DNA of 64,000 nucleotides. Source: Megalobrama amblycephala. Lineage: Eukaryota > Chordata > Actinopteri > Cypriniformes > Xenocyprididae. Numbering within the stretch: position 1 is the first letter of the stretch; each line of letters begins with the position of its first letter. The notes beneath the pieces were generated by a model that saw nothing but the letters and a program-made list of their open reading frames with translations, searched no databases and was not told the DNA's origin. Location of the stretch: positions 13,330,882 through 13,394,881 of the forward strand of contig NC_063066.1 in assembly GCF_018812025.1 (NCBI RefSeq). The letters are read 5' to 3'. The translations under genes were made by a program, and so were the position numbers. Below, one piece after another: positions 21,225 through 32,760 of the stretch.

Positions 21225-21516
21225 AATAATCACAGTGAAAAATAATAGATACAGTACTAATTATCCTATCAGATTAATAAACTGATTTAAATAATACAAA
21301 TATCCTAATACATAAGAAACACACTACATTTGTTTTCAATGTTTAAGGATAATTAGTATTAGCATTTTCCATTGTGATTAATGGCTAATATACTGTATAT
21401 ATTGTTGCATTGTGGACATAAACTGATACCTAGTGGCCAGATCATCCAAAAATAAAAGTTTTCGCATACCAAGGCTATTGTACTCCAGAAACGCACGATT
21501 TGTTGTTAGCCGATAA
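21225..21516. other. No gene seen
   Basis: AT-rich flank of the composite element. Confidence 0.4.
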
Positions 21517-21960
21517 TTAAAGGATTAGTTTAACTTAAAATGAAAATTACCCCAAGCTTTACTCACCCTCAAGCCATCCTAGGTTTATATGACTTTCTTC
21601 TTTCTGATGAACACAATCGGAGTTATATATAAATATCCTGATTGATGCATCTAAGCTTTATAATGGCAGTGAACGGGACCAACGAGTATAAAGCTGAAGA
21701 AAGTGTATCCATCCAAAACAAAACGTACTCCACGCGGCTCCGGAGGGTTAAAAAAGGCCTTCTGAAACGAAGCGATGCGTTTGTGTAAGAAAAATATTCA
21801 TATTTAACAAGTTATAAAGTAAAATATCTCACTTCCACCAGACCGCCTACTGTATTCTACCTAGTAAGAAAGCGTAACTGATGCAACATCTGTTACGCTT
21901 TCTTACTAGGTAGAATACAGAAGGCGGTCTGGCGGAAGTGATATATTTTTCGCAAGTTGA
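21517..21960. mobile_element. Truncated TTAA MITE (subfamily 1) ending in its central hairpin
   Basis: TTAA (21517-21520) is followed by AGGATTAGTTTAACTTAAAA, ACTCACCCTCAAGCCATCCT and CTTCTTTCTGATGAACACAA, matching the left arms at 25408 and 37165. The centre is a near-perfect hairpin (21832-21938). The outer half of the right arm is missing after about 21960. Confidence 0.8.
21832..21938. repeat. Hairpin with 47-bp arms
   Basis: CTTCCACCAGACCGCCTACT ... AGTAAGAAAGCGTAAC is mirrored by GTTACGCTTTCTTACTAGGT ... GGCGGTCTGGCGGAAG around a 13-base loop, with only about two mismatches. It is the centre of the MITE. Confidence 0.9.
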
Positions 21961-24900
21961 ATATGGAAAGCTTTTTTTTTTTTCAAAAGTACTATTAATA
22001 CTTTTCAGGGAAGGGGGGAGGGACATTTATTGAAGCTGCAAGATGAAACACTGGCCTCTCACCATCTGTGGTTGAAACATACATTTGCAATTTATATTCT
22101 GAGTATTGTTACATCAGATGTGCTTCAGCATCGCTGGAAATATAAATGATATTTGTAGGCTTACGGTAGTGAATCTGGCAAGGTAAGAACACAGTCTGTA
22201 AATTTTTATGCAAAAAATAAAAATAACCTTTAAGGAGAAAAAAATATATATACAAGTGCCCCTTTTAAAAATAATGAATTCAGGTTTCGTGATAAGTGCA
22301 CTAATCGTATCATTCAGAGACTCGAGGTAGAAATGAATGTTTCCAAATGACTAATTGCCATGCATGTCCTTGACGTGTGAGAAGATTGTGATGAATAAAA
22401 ACATAGAGCTGCTTGATTTCACAGTGAATAAAGCTAAGCTTCAGGTTTGGGCTGAAGGGCATCGTAAATTGGAAATCCGCTGGCCTATAAAGAGACATGT
22501 AAGCTACCTGTCGGACAGATTCCACTCTATTCCCAGCACACTCACTCCAGTATCCAAACTCACCTTTTTCGTTTTTTTAGCCTTATCTCATCCTCTCTAA
22601 CTTGTCATCTTTTAGTCATCTACTGTAACTGAGATAGTCTAACGCTCTTGTTTACATTCATACTCTGTGTTTCTCCCCGTCTTACTCGTCCTCCTCTGAT
22701 ACTGTATTAGGCTGCAGGCATTGTTGAGATCATGTGAAGAAAGCAGTGCACAGACTTCACTCTGTGATATCTCTCCTCTCGCACTCCTCGTAATGTCAGA
22801 CTGTGTATCTGATGCATCTCTGTGTGAGAGGACTTCCAAACATCTTGTGTTCTGATCCATTTGAGGTAAAGCACTTTTCATGGAAAGTATTTCAGTGTAA
22901 AATCCTGTCTTATCCGTTAAACAAGATGCTAAATGTGCTAACTAGCAATGCACCATGTGTTTTTACCTTTCAATGTAAATTACCTTGACACAAAGGCATT
23001 AGCCTAGCAAACAAAAGTTGACAACACAGTTCAACCCACAACACGGCTGTATTAACAAAAAAAATGAAACCTAAATTCATAAACACACATGTTTCTGTGT
23101 GGTTGGCTAATGCTATGTTTGGTATAGTCAGTATTCGATTGTCCTGTGAGGTTTGAGATTTTTTGGCCCATAGTTTTCCCACAAATATGTTGTGCACCTT
23201 ACACAAAACCTTACACAAAGCCTTCCGCATTAGCACAATCTAGTTTTCTTGCCACAGTCTCCCTGCTCTCTCTCTCTCTCTCTTTTTTCCCTCTAGCCAT
23301 TCTTACTACCTCCCTTTCTCTGGCTTTCTCATTGTTTTGGACAGCATGACGTTGTCAGAGGCAAAAGAGAGAGAGTTAATGCTTATTATGGGAATTAATC
23401 CCTGCATAGTCTAACAACATTCGATGTTACAGCCTTCTGATGCTGGCATACATAATAACAGGTGATGCACGCAATCTTTTTGAATAAAAAAGGAGGTTCT
23501 TTATCGTCTTTGTCTATTTGTCTTTAATAATATATAGGTACAGCACAGAGTTTGTTCACTGAAAATTGATTTATCATGCAAATGGCTGAGCTGACTGTTG
23601 TGGTCCATAAATAAACATGCTTCTTTTCCTTGAATTTAGACCGTTGTTAATGGGAGGAGCATTTAAGGGAGATGTGCGCTTTCCTCTGTAGCAGTAAACA
23701 ATGATAGTGACTTGTCGTTTTTGCAGACGTTTTATCTGAAGTGACTCACAGTACAGTAATTGCCGGAACAAATTCCCTTGAGCTGCATTGAAGTAAGTCT
23801 CTTTCTTAAGGACAGAGTGTTGACAGAGCAAGGGGGGAAATATTAGCGGTTCATGGACCACCCTATCTAGATTTGAAGCTGTAAACTGTTTATAGTCCTG
23901 AGGTGTAACCAGAGGACATCAGAGGAGAGATGGAAAGGCTATTTTCTGTCCTTGTGTTTTGAAGCCGCTTTTGAATTTCCTCAGTACTTATTGTGGTGTA
24001 CGACAATCTATACAGTGCATAAAGACCTTACATTTGACAAAAGTTTCTCAAATGAATATGTGAACCTGTGATTTGTTTTTTAAATCATTTAAGTGCAATT
24101 AATAGTTTCAAAAACATTAAACTTTTATTTATTGACATCTATACAGTCTCTCATCCTGAAAAAAAAATATCTCAAGGAATCCAAGCTTTTCATGTGAGCT
24201 TTCGGGACAGTCTTCAGATCTAATTTCTACACTTTAGTGATTCAGTGCATTTACAATACTTTGTTTTAGCATTCTTCAAAACCTTAATTTTAAAATGTGT
24301 TTTCTTTTAAGTCTAGATATGAAAGAAAAAAAAAATCTTGACCATCAGTTACTCTACATAATAAGAAATGGTGGCATTTGTGTCATAATGAGATAAGGTG
24401 CAATTAACAAGCCATGCGTAATTAGCAAAAGCCTGCAAATCCGACCCAGTTTGTTGATGTTGTCAAAAAATGAAGGTGGAGATACAGACTTTTATGCTTT
24501 GAGCTTATTTCAGAAACCATTTCCCTTGGGGCTTTCTGCTTCATATTTTCATGTTTTGATCATTTTCTTACATAAGCCTAAAATAAAGACATAGTGTGCT
24601 TGCTTACCCAGGAACACACTGGACTGGTCATTATTGTTTTCCATCTCATTTATTAGTCCTCAAATCTAACAGTGAGATGTCTGGCTGCATCTTTTGTACT
24701 TTAATCAAATCCATCAAACCATACTCTGAAGCCTCATTTATGATGATTATATTTGTTTAAACAAGATGCTGATTCATCGCAACAAAAAAATAATAATTCT
24801 GTGCATTAATGCATCATAGATGATCATGAGGTAGGCTAAGCAGCATGAGTCCAGTCAGTCTTTATTCACTGAATATGAAACTGTTAATGTTGCCAAGGAT

Positions 24901-25407
24901 ACTGATTACCAGGAGAAATTTAACAATTATTCAAAAGTACAGGGTTTAAAGATAGCTCAACTTTATAGAGGGGAATTCATCTGATTCAGTCAACCTGCAT
25001 TCTGATATTTATAGTCATGAAGCACATGACAGAACACTTGCATTTGCCATTTTCATATCTTAAGGAGCACTCATAAATACAGCGACCAACGTGGCCCCAA
25101 GTCATTTATCTCTAGTTGCACTTTTACAACACGATCTTCATTTAAATGACTCCGATAATGATTCTTTAAAAAGAAATGCCATTCTACTGAACTGTCTTCA
25201 TAGGCTGCATGTAAAACAAAATCCAGCATGACCAGCATACTGGATTTCCTTCCAAAAAACTGACTCTTATGAGTCCATTCTTTTAATGAATAATTTGAAA
25301 TGAGTTTTTATGTGTCAAGACCAGTTTGAATCTGTCTGAAACAAACAATTCTTTAAGTTGATTCTTTTAATTAATAGTTCAAAACAAGTTCCCAGTTAAC
25401 AGAAACA
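21961..25407. other. Long stretch without genes
   Basis: Mostly unique AT-rich sequence with a T-run (21971), a short (CT)n tract (about 23268-23283) and several A/T runs. No frame over 100 codons and no transposon ends were recognised. A 25260-25400 stretch has the texture of an old repeat but no clear ends. Confidence 0.4.
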
Positions 25408-25912
25408 TTAAAGGATTAGTTCACTTTAAAATGAAAATTACCCCAAGCTTTACTCATCCTCAAGCCATCCTAGGTGTATATGACTTTCTTCTTTCTGATG
25501 AACACAATTGGAGTTATATTAATAAATATCCTGATGTGTCCAAGCTTTATAATAGGCAGTGAACGGGACCAACGAGTATGAAGCTGAAGAAAGTGCAGCC
25601 GTTCAAAGCAAAACGTTCTCCACACGGCTCTGGGGGGTTAATAAAGTCCTTCTGAAGCGAAGCGATGCATTTGCATAAGAAAAATATCCATATTTAACAA
25701 GTTAGTAAAATATCTAGCTTCTGCCATACAGCCTTCCATATTCAACTTAGTAAGAAAGAGTAACTTACGACAGGAGTTTTAAACTTTCTTCGTAAGTTGA
25801 ATACGAAAGGCAGTCTGGCAGAAGCTAGATATTTTACTTGTTAAATATGGATATTTTTCTTACATAAATGCATCGCTTCACTTCAGAAAGACTATGTAGA
25901 GTATGTTTATGA

Positions 25913-27365
25913 TGGATGTCGAAAAAAAAAAACATCAAATTGACATCAATTTGATGGGGGGGGGGGGGGGGGGGTTCGACATCCATCATAAACACACTGA
26001 TGTCCACACACTGATGTTGAAAAAAAAAAAGCAGCAAATTGATGTTAATTTTTAGACATCCATTTGATGTCCACACAGTGATGTTGAAAAAAAAGTCAAA
26101 TTGACATAAAAAAATTGATGTCTATTTGACATCCACACACTGATTTCCAATTGATGTTGAAAAAAAAAAATCATGTTGACGTCAAAAAACAGGTCAAAAA
26201 TGCAAATCAAACTGACGTCAAAAATTTGACGTCCATTTGACATCCACACACTGATATTTTTTCGACCACCAAAATAACGGCACAAAAGCAATGCAACGAA
26301 AGAAAAATACAAAGTTCTGCCATGAAACTCTAAATTGGCAGGCTACTAGGTCCTTAACTCAACTGCTTGTAATCACATCATTATCTATAGGACACAGATG
26401 ATTGGTTCCATTGAAAAAAACATCAAATTGACGTAAAAAAATAGATGTCAATTTGACGTCCACACACTGATGTCCAATTGATGTCGAAAAAAATCCATCA
26501 AATTGACGTCTTAATTTTTTTAATGTCAATTTGATGTCAATTTTTTTTATGTCAATTTGACGTCCACACACTGTCCAATTTATGTTGAAAAAAAAAAACG
26601 TCAATTTGACATCGTTTTTGATGTCAATTTGACGTCAATTTTTTGATGTCAATTTGACGTCAATTTTTTTATGTCAATTTGACGTCAATTTTTTTATGTC
26701 AATTTGACGTCAATTTTTTTGGTCAATTTGACAAATTTTTTGATGTAAATTTGACGTAAAATTTTTTTATGTCAATTTGACGTCAATTTTTTTGGTCAAT
26801 TTGACAAATTTTTTGATGTCAATTTGACGTCAATTTTTTGATGTCAATTTGACGTCAATTTTTTTATGTCAATTTGACGTCAATTTTTTTGGTCAATTTG
26901 ACAAATTTTTTGATGTAAATTTGACGTAAAATTTTTTATGTCAATTTGACGTCAATTTTTTTGGTCAATTTGACAAATTTTTTGATGTCAATTTGACGTC
27001 AATTTTTTTATGTCAATTTGACGTCAATTTTTTTGGTCAATTTGACATCAATTTTTTTGGTCAATTTGACATCAATTTTTTGGGTCAATTTGACATCAAT
27101 TTTTTGGGTCAATTTGACATCAATTTTTTTAATGTTAATTTGACGTCAATTTTTTTAATGTTAATTTGACGTCAATTTTTTTGGTCAATTTGACGTAAAA
27201 ATTTTTTATGTCAATTTGACGTCAATTTTTTTGGTCAATTTGACGTCAATTTTTTTTTATGTCAATTTGACGTCAATTTTTTTGGTCAATTTGACGTCAA
27301 TTTTTTTAATGTCAAATTGACATCAATTTTTTTTATATCAATTTGATGTCAATTTTTTTCAATTT
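25913..27365. repeat. Composite minisatellite with TGACGTCA palindromes
   Basis: Part 1 (25913-26265 and 26405-26600) has longer irregular units built from GATGTCGAAAAA, CATCAAATTGACGT and CCACACACTGATGTCC words. It is interrupted by about 140 bp of non-repeat sequence and has a 19-base G-run at 25956-25974. Part 2 (26600-27365) has a basic unit of about 25 bp, ATGTCAATTTGACGTCAATT plus a T-run, with variants GGTCAATTTGACAAATT and GTAAATTTGACGTAAAA. The units form a higher-order repeat of about 170 bp: similar blocks start at 26680 and 26850, and the pattern restarts at 27019. The unit is nearly self-complementary. Open frames across it are by-products. Confidence 0.92.
26630..27299. promoter_or_regulatory. 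Cluster of 17 perfect CRE palindromes (TGACGTCA)
   Basis: Exact TGACGTCA occurs at 26630, 26655, 26680, 26705, 26778, 26825, 26850, 26875, 26947, 26994, 27019, 27141, 27167, 27217, 27241, 27268 and 27292. Two more lie at 26177 and 26213. This is the full palindromic cAMP response element bound by CREB/ATF bZIP dimers. The sites are a by-product of the minisatellite unit. Whether they are bound or active is unknown, since surrounding sequence, methylation and chromatin decide that. Confidence 0.6.
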
Positions 27366-27568
27366 GAATTTTGATAGGTGTGGATGGATGCATTTTCTTG
27401 AGCTTCATACTTGTTGTTTTCCATTCACTGCCATCATAAAGTTTGGATGTGTCAGAATATTTATTAATATAACTGTTCATCGGAAAGACGAAAGTCATAT
27501 ACACCTAGGATGGCTTGAGGGTGAGTACATTTGGATAATTTTCATTTTAAAATAAACTTATCCTTTAA

Positions 27569-28667
27569 GGTACAGTCAGATTAGTGACATTTTGGGTAAA
27601 TTTCCTAGGCCAAATGTGTGAACACCCCTTTTCCTTTTTTCATATGAATAGCAGAAAGACTGTCTTCAGATGAGTAAAAACTGTACAGACTTAAGAGGCT
27701 GTCATATTTGACTGTGTTATCTTTTAGGCTACCTTATAGAAAATGGCAGTCATCATCTCTTCATATTAAGTCAGACATCTTATCTTTTTTTATTCCTTTA
27801 ATCATCTTAGTTTGATTTAAAACAGTCACCTTTCAAACTCATTCTTCCTTGAGACCCGTTTTCCACATCCAGGAGAGTTCAGTGTTTTTGTTTGTTTGTT
27901 TGTTTGCTAATTAAAGACTTTCTTGACACCTGCGCTAACTTTGCCCTCCCAAGAGTTCTAAAATGCACAGAACTGTGCACACAATCACACACCGTCACTC
28001 ATCAAGATAAACAGGAAAGAATGCACACGCACGCACACACACACACTGTTACACGTACATTCCCTTGTGTGCAATTACTTCCCAGTTATTTACCTCTCTC
28101 CTCGCACTAACCGTTTGATGGGCTGCAGGTAAACAACAGTGTCCACATCATACAAGACAGACACGATGCCCCTGCCAATGAGATCGCACACGATGCGTGA
28201 CCCCTGTCTGATTCATAAGTCTTTAGATCACCCTTGCACTCCACCAAGCCTCTCCTCACCCAAGCGCTTCCCCATCCTATAGCTCCAAGCAACCTTATTA
28301 TGAGTACCAGAGCGCAATATCCACTATTATTGTGCGTGTCATTTGTTATTGCTGGCTGATAGAGGGTGAAATGCCCTGCGCAACTCAACGCAATCCCTCC
28401 ATCAAACACAGATGCTTGTGTGGTTGATACTGGGAATAAGAGGGCTTTGTGTCTGATGTCATCCCAGTGGTAGCTCTCGCGACGTCTGTTGATGCAGTAA
28501 GCTGAATGATTGCACTAACTAAAACATATGGATGAAATCTAGCAAGGGATGTAATGTTACAATGGGAGTTTAAAAATAAACAAAAGAGTGTGATTTCATA
28601 TAAAGCAGTGGAAAATGTCCTACTGGATCAACATGAGGAATGTATGTGAAAAGGTAAAAAATTGCAG
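27569..28667. other. No clear gene
   Basis: Unique sequence. A short CA-rich patch lies at 28023-28047. A GC-richer part (28100-28400) contains a minus-strand stretch with coding-like codon pattern, described among the findings but not strong enough to call as an exon. Confidence 0.35.
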
Positions 28668-29373
28668 TTTCAGTGCAGCTTGAAGGGGCTCTACATGATC
28701 CCAGATGGGGAATAAGGGTCTTATCTAGCGAAACCATTGGTCATTGGTCAAAAAAAAAAAATATATATATACTTTTTAACCACAAATACTCGTTTTGCAC
28801 TGCTCTGCGATCCATCATGCATGATGTAATCACATTGGAAAGTTCACGCGTGACGTGGGCAGAAATACCGCGGTAGGGCAAAAAACTCCATCTCATTTTC
28901 TCCTTCAACTTCAAAATCATCCGACATAGTTGTTTTACCTTTTTCTAGTAAAGGGTGTTTGGCTTATTCTTTGCACGTTCCCTTTGTAGACACTGGATCG
29001 GTACTTCCGCCTACGTCACGCGTGACCTTACTAATATGATTACGTCATGCATGACGGATCGCAGAGCTAGTGCAAGACGAGCATTTGTGGTTAAAAAGTA
29101 TATACATTTTTATTTTATTTTTTAGAAAATGACCAATAGTTTCGCTAAATAAGACCCTTATTCCTTGTCTGGGATCATGTAGAGCCCTTTGAAATTGCAT
29201 TAAAACAATCCGTTGTACCCCAGTGAAGTCCACTGGAGAAAAATCCTGGAATGTTTTCCTCAAAAACCTTAATTTATTTTCGACTGAAGAAAGAAAGACA
29301 AAAACATCTTGGATGATGTGGGGGTGAGTAAATTATTAGGGAATTTTAATTCAAAAGTGAACTAATCCTTTAA
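28668..29373. mobile_element. TTAA-type fold-back element, left end lost
   Basis: Long inverted arms face each other: GGGGCTCTACATGATCCCAG ... GGTCTTATCTAGCGAAACC (28684-28737) mirrors GTTTCGCTAAATAAGACCCT ... GGGATCATGTAGAGCCC (29138-29187). Pairing continues inward through GCATGATGTAATCACATT and GTGACGT blocks. The right end carries the abundant cyprinid terminus GGGGGTGAGTAAATTATTAG ... GTGAACTAATCCTTTAA and ends at TTAA 29370-29373. The matching outer left terminus is missing. Confidence 0.8.
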
Positions 29374-30313
29374 AGGTGCCCAAGAATGCTTTTTCACAAG
29401 ATGTAATACAAGTCTAAGGTGTCCCCTGAATGTGTCTGTGAAGTTTCAGCTCAAAATACCCCATAGATTTTTTTAAATTAATTTTTTTAACTGCCTATTT
29501 TGGGGCATCATTAACTATGCACTGATTTTTTCAGCGCGCCGCCCCTTTAATTCGCGTGCTCCCTGCCACACGAGCTCTCGATTATATTACAGCACATTTA
29601 CAAAGTTCACACAGCTAATATAACCCTCAAATGGATCTTTACAAGATGTTCGTCATGCATGCTGTATGCATGCTTCGAATTATGTGAGTAAAGTATTTAT
29701 TTTGATGTTTATATTTGATTCTCTATGAGTTTGAGGCTGTGCTCCGTGGCTAACGGCTAATGCTACACTGTTGGAGAGATTTATAAAGAATGAAGTTGTG
29801 TTTATGAGTTATACAGACTGCAAGCGACGGCTCTTGTCTCCGTGAATTCAGTAAGAAACGATGGTAACTTTAAACTCATTTAACAGTACATTAGCAACAT
29901 GCTAACGAAACATTTAGATAGACAATTTACAAATATCACTAAAAATATCATGCTATCATGGATCATGTCAGTTATTATTGCTCCATCTGCCATTTTCGCT
30001 GTTGTTCTTGCTTACCTAGTCTGATTGATTCACCTGTGCAGATCCAGACGTTACTGGCTGCCCTTGTCTAATGCCTTTCATAATGTTGGGAACATGGGCT
30101 GGCATATGCAAATATTGGGGCGTACACCCCGACTGTTACGTAACAGTCGGTGTTATGTTGAGATCCGCGTGTTTTCCGGAAGTCTTTTAAACAAATGAGA
30201 TTTACATAAGAAAGAGAAAGCAATGGAGTTTGAAATGTCTTTTCCATGTACTGAACTCTTGTTATTCAACTATGCCAAGGTAAATTCAAATTTTGAATCT
30301 AGGGCACCTTTAA
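29370..30313. mobile_element. TTAA element, AAAGGTGCCC termini, copy 1
   Basis: TTAA borders (29370-29373 and 30310-30313). The left end AAAGGTGCCCAAGAATGCTT pairs with the right end AATCTAGGGCACCTTT. The body matches copy 2 (40922-41875) closely, including AAGGTGTCCCCTGAATGTGT, CTCCGTGGCTAACGGCTAAT and GACTGTTACGTAACAGTCGG. A short ATG frame (ATGGATCTTTACAAGATG, about 29632) followed by a GTGAGTA donor-like site could be an exon remnant. No transposase is present. Confidence 0.88.
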
Positions 30314-30322
30314 GTTTAGGGC

Positions 30323-30354
30323 TGCACAATATTGAAGAAAAATAGGTAACACTT
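30323..30354. mobile_element. hAT-like terminus fragment
   Basis: TAGGGCTGCACAATATTGAA is the start seen in many fish hAT elements. It is cut off after about 30 bp by the next repeat. Confidence 0.4.
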
Positions 30355-30790
30355 TATAATAACTGGCCACTATGAATCATTAGTTAAGCATTAGTAAATA
30401 GTCAATTCAACATTTATAAAGCATTATGAGACATTAGTAAGCAGATTATAAATACACCTATAAATGCTTTGTTCTTGATTTATAAGCATATCTAGAATTA
30501 GTTTAATAATTGTATTTTCAACCTTATTTAATGATCAATTTATAATTTCTAAATTATTACATTATGTACAAACCAGTTATTTAAGAGTTGTCAGTTGTTC
30601 ATAAGATCATTTAGAAGTAAATTATTAATAAACTATACATTTAACTGTACATTTATACATCTAATTATTTAGACATATTAATAGTTACTCAGTGTGTTAA
30701 TAAATGCTTTATTAACATGCATTCCTACTGTGATTCATGATTAATTCAGGTAGTTATAAAACATTTAGTAGTTGTCAGTTAACTATTTTT
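30355..30790. mobile_element. GGTAACACTTTATAAT-type MITE, right end missing
   Basis: Begins GGTAACACTTTATAATAACT and continues with repeated ATTAGTTAAGCATTAGT, AATAAATGCTTTATTAACAT and ATTTATAAAG words. No GTGTTACC right end is found before unique sequence resumes. Confidence 0.6.
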
Positions 30791-32760
30791 GTGAGCTCAT
30801 CTAACGTGAGGACTATTTTTGCCTCGTAAAGCTTTTACAAAGGAGATTTAAAGGCTCAGTTATCTTCTAAACAGAAAAAGTAAACAAACACAACACAGAG
30901 TGATACAGAACATAGAAATATTTATTTCAAGATGCAAAAAAAAAAAAATGAAACTGTACCGAAAAAGGTTAAATGTGAAAAAACTTAAATAATTTGATAT
31001 TCAATATGTGATACTATAATGCTAAATGATTTAACCAACAAATGTTTCATGTTCTTTCTGTGAGAAGAAAGTAATTTAAGCTAGATTTGGCCCAGACTGC
31101 GTTGCTGTGAATGAGAATAGAGTTTGAGAAACTGACTTTGGCTCAAAATGATGTGCAGAGATATGTGAAGTCAAGGTCACATGGTGTGGGGTACCTTTTA
31201 ACTGGGCCAGAGACAGCGATGCCCCATTCAACATGTCCAGTACTGCTAATTGACCCCAGTTAGGCTGCACACACCCATCTGGGCTCACAACAACCCTCTA
31301 ATTGCCATTGCTGATTCTGTTCTGATAGAATTACTCTTGTCAGTGAAGGTCATTATTCTCTGCCTCAAACTCTGTAGGAATGTCTTTTTTTCCCCTATTC
31401 CTTCTCCCTTCTTTCTTCCTTATCAGGCTAATGGGCATATCATTCTGGAGCTTTCTCTTTCTTTTTCATTAAGACCATGTGTGAGTGAGAGGATCAAGTT
31501 AATGGGTGATGTTATTTCTTACAGATAAAGTGAAATGAAACATCCTTAGACAGTCTAGGGACATTACTAAAAGAAGAAAAAAGATGCATAGGGTGGCTCA
31601 TCAAACACTTATACAGGCGATTTGGAGATGAAAAGAATTGTGCAGATTTTAACCCTCTGATGCATGTTGCAAAAGCAATTATAACCATTCAGGGTCTGAT
31701 TTTATATTCGGACCAACATAATTTTATATGACATTCCTCTTTGTGTTATTATTATTATTATTATGACATCATAAATATATATGGCTGAACATAAAATATT
31801 TTCATTATTTTTCTATTGCAATTTCACTCTTTTAAATTGAATATTTTTAAAGGTTATTGGAAATGGTTGAATTCTTATTTTAACGTTTGTTATTTAATAA
31901 TTCATGCATCAAAGTGTTAAATGCATTTAGTTCTCAGGAACAGAAAAAACAACTGACACAGTGACTTATAGTGTGTAGTTGTTTTTCTGCTCTCTTTCTT
32001 TAAAGTATAACTTAACTGTTTGGTCCACCAAAACTTAAGGGAAGCATGAGGAAAGTCCTGCTCAGTTATTAAAGTCTACTTCTGAAGTTTAAAACACACT
32101 CTAGAAAAAGTACGCTTCAAAGATTATTGAATATACAATATATCGACTGTCAGTCGACATCCGGGAGGTCTATATTCTTTTGCTTTGCTTATTTTTCTTT
32201 CTTTCTTTTTTTTTTTTTTTCTAGTATGCACCTTACCCAAGGCTTTAGCAGGCATAAATAGTTGATGAAAAAAAGAACAACAATAGTTACTTAAGGTCTT
32301 CATACAATATTTAATATACACAGTGCATAGACTGGGGAAGGCAAAAGAATGTTGTCAGCTCACCCGCAACTAACCGCTGAGGGAGCAGGCCTAATGAAAG
32401 AGGGAAGTTTGTCTTTGAGCTATACTGAGTATTTGCTCAGCTCTCAATCTCCAAGACTTTAATTGGAACCTCAGAGAAATCATGCTATATTAATCTGAAG
32501 TTAATGCCCGGATGAACAGGGCTAATACATCAACAACTATTTTTCTGTAGCACAACAACCCTTTCAGGACTGAGACAGATTTGTCCTGCCTTTACAAGGG
32601 GTCAAGGTTTGGCTGATTATAGCATGGCCCAATTAGCCCCTGCTGGTAGAGACTGTAACTACACCAGCAGGATGCAAAAAAAAAAAAATGTTTTCTATGA
32701 GCAGCCATTCAAGAGTTACAGTGTATTTTGATTAAAGAAATGTTTTTGAAAGCAACATAC
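30791..32760. other. No gene seen
   Basis: Unique AT-rich sequence with an A-run (30937), an ATT run (31749-31761), a C/T-rich patch (31385-31420) and a T-run (32207). No frame with support. Confidence 0.45.

Larger units (their letters stand above)
25408..27568. mobile_element. TTAA MITE (subfamily 1) enlarged by an internal minisatellite
   Basis: TTAA stands at both borders (25408-25411, 27565-27568). The left arm (AAAGGATTAGTTCACTTTAA, CTCAAGCCATCCTAGGTGTA) mirrors the right arm (ACACCTAGGATGGCTTGAGG ... ACTTATCCTTTAA). A central hairpin (about 25729-25825) is present. Compared with the full copy at 37165-37987, the right arm is interrupted after ATGTTTATGATGGATG by about 1.45 kb of tandem repeat, then resumes at GTGTGGATGGATGCATTTTC (27379). 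The element has therefore grown from about 0.8 to 2.16 kb by repeat expansion at a site rich in GATG words. Confidence 0.9.

Noticed and set aside
25834..26604. Minus-strand frames rich in Phe, Asp, Val and His-Gln
   Set aside because: They translate the tandem repeat. The repeat structure explains the recurring words and there is no independent coding sign.
25913..27365. CRISPR-like array
   Set aside because: Units are directly adjacent with no unique spacers, they vary, and the context is a vertebrate genome.
28107..28409. 100-codon minus-strand frame
   Set aside because: This longer frame looks random. A different frame in the same stretch has better codon character and is listed as a weak finding instead.
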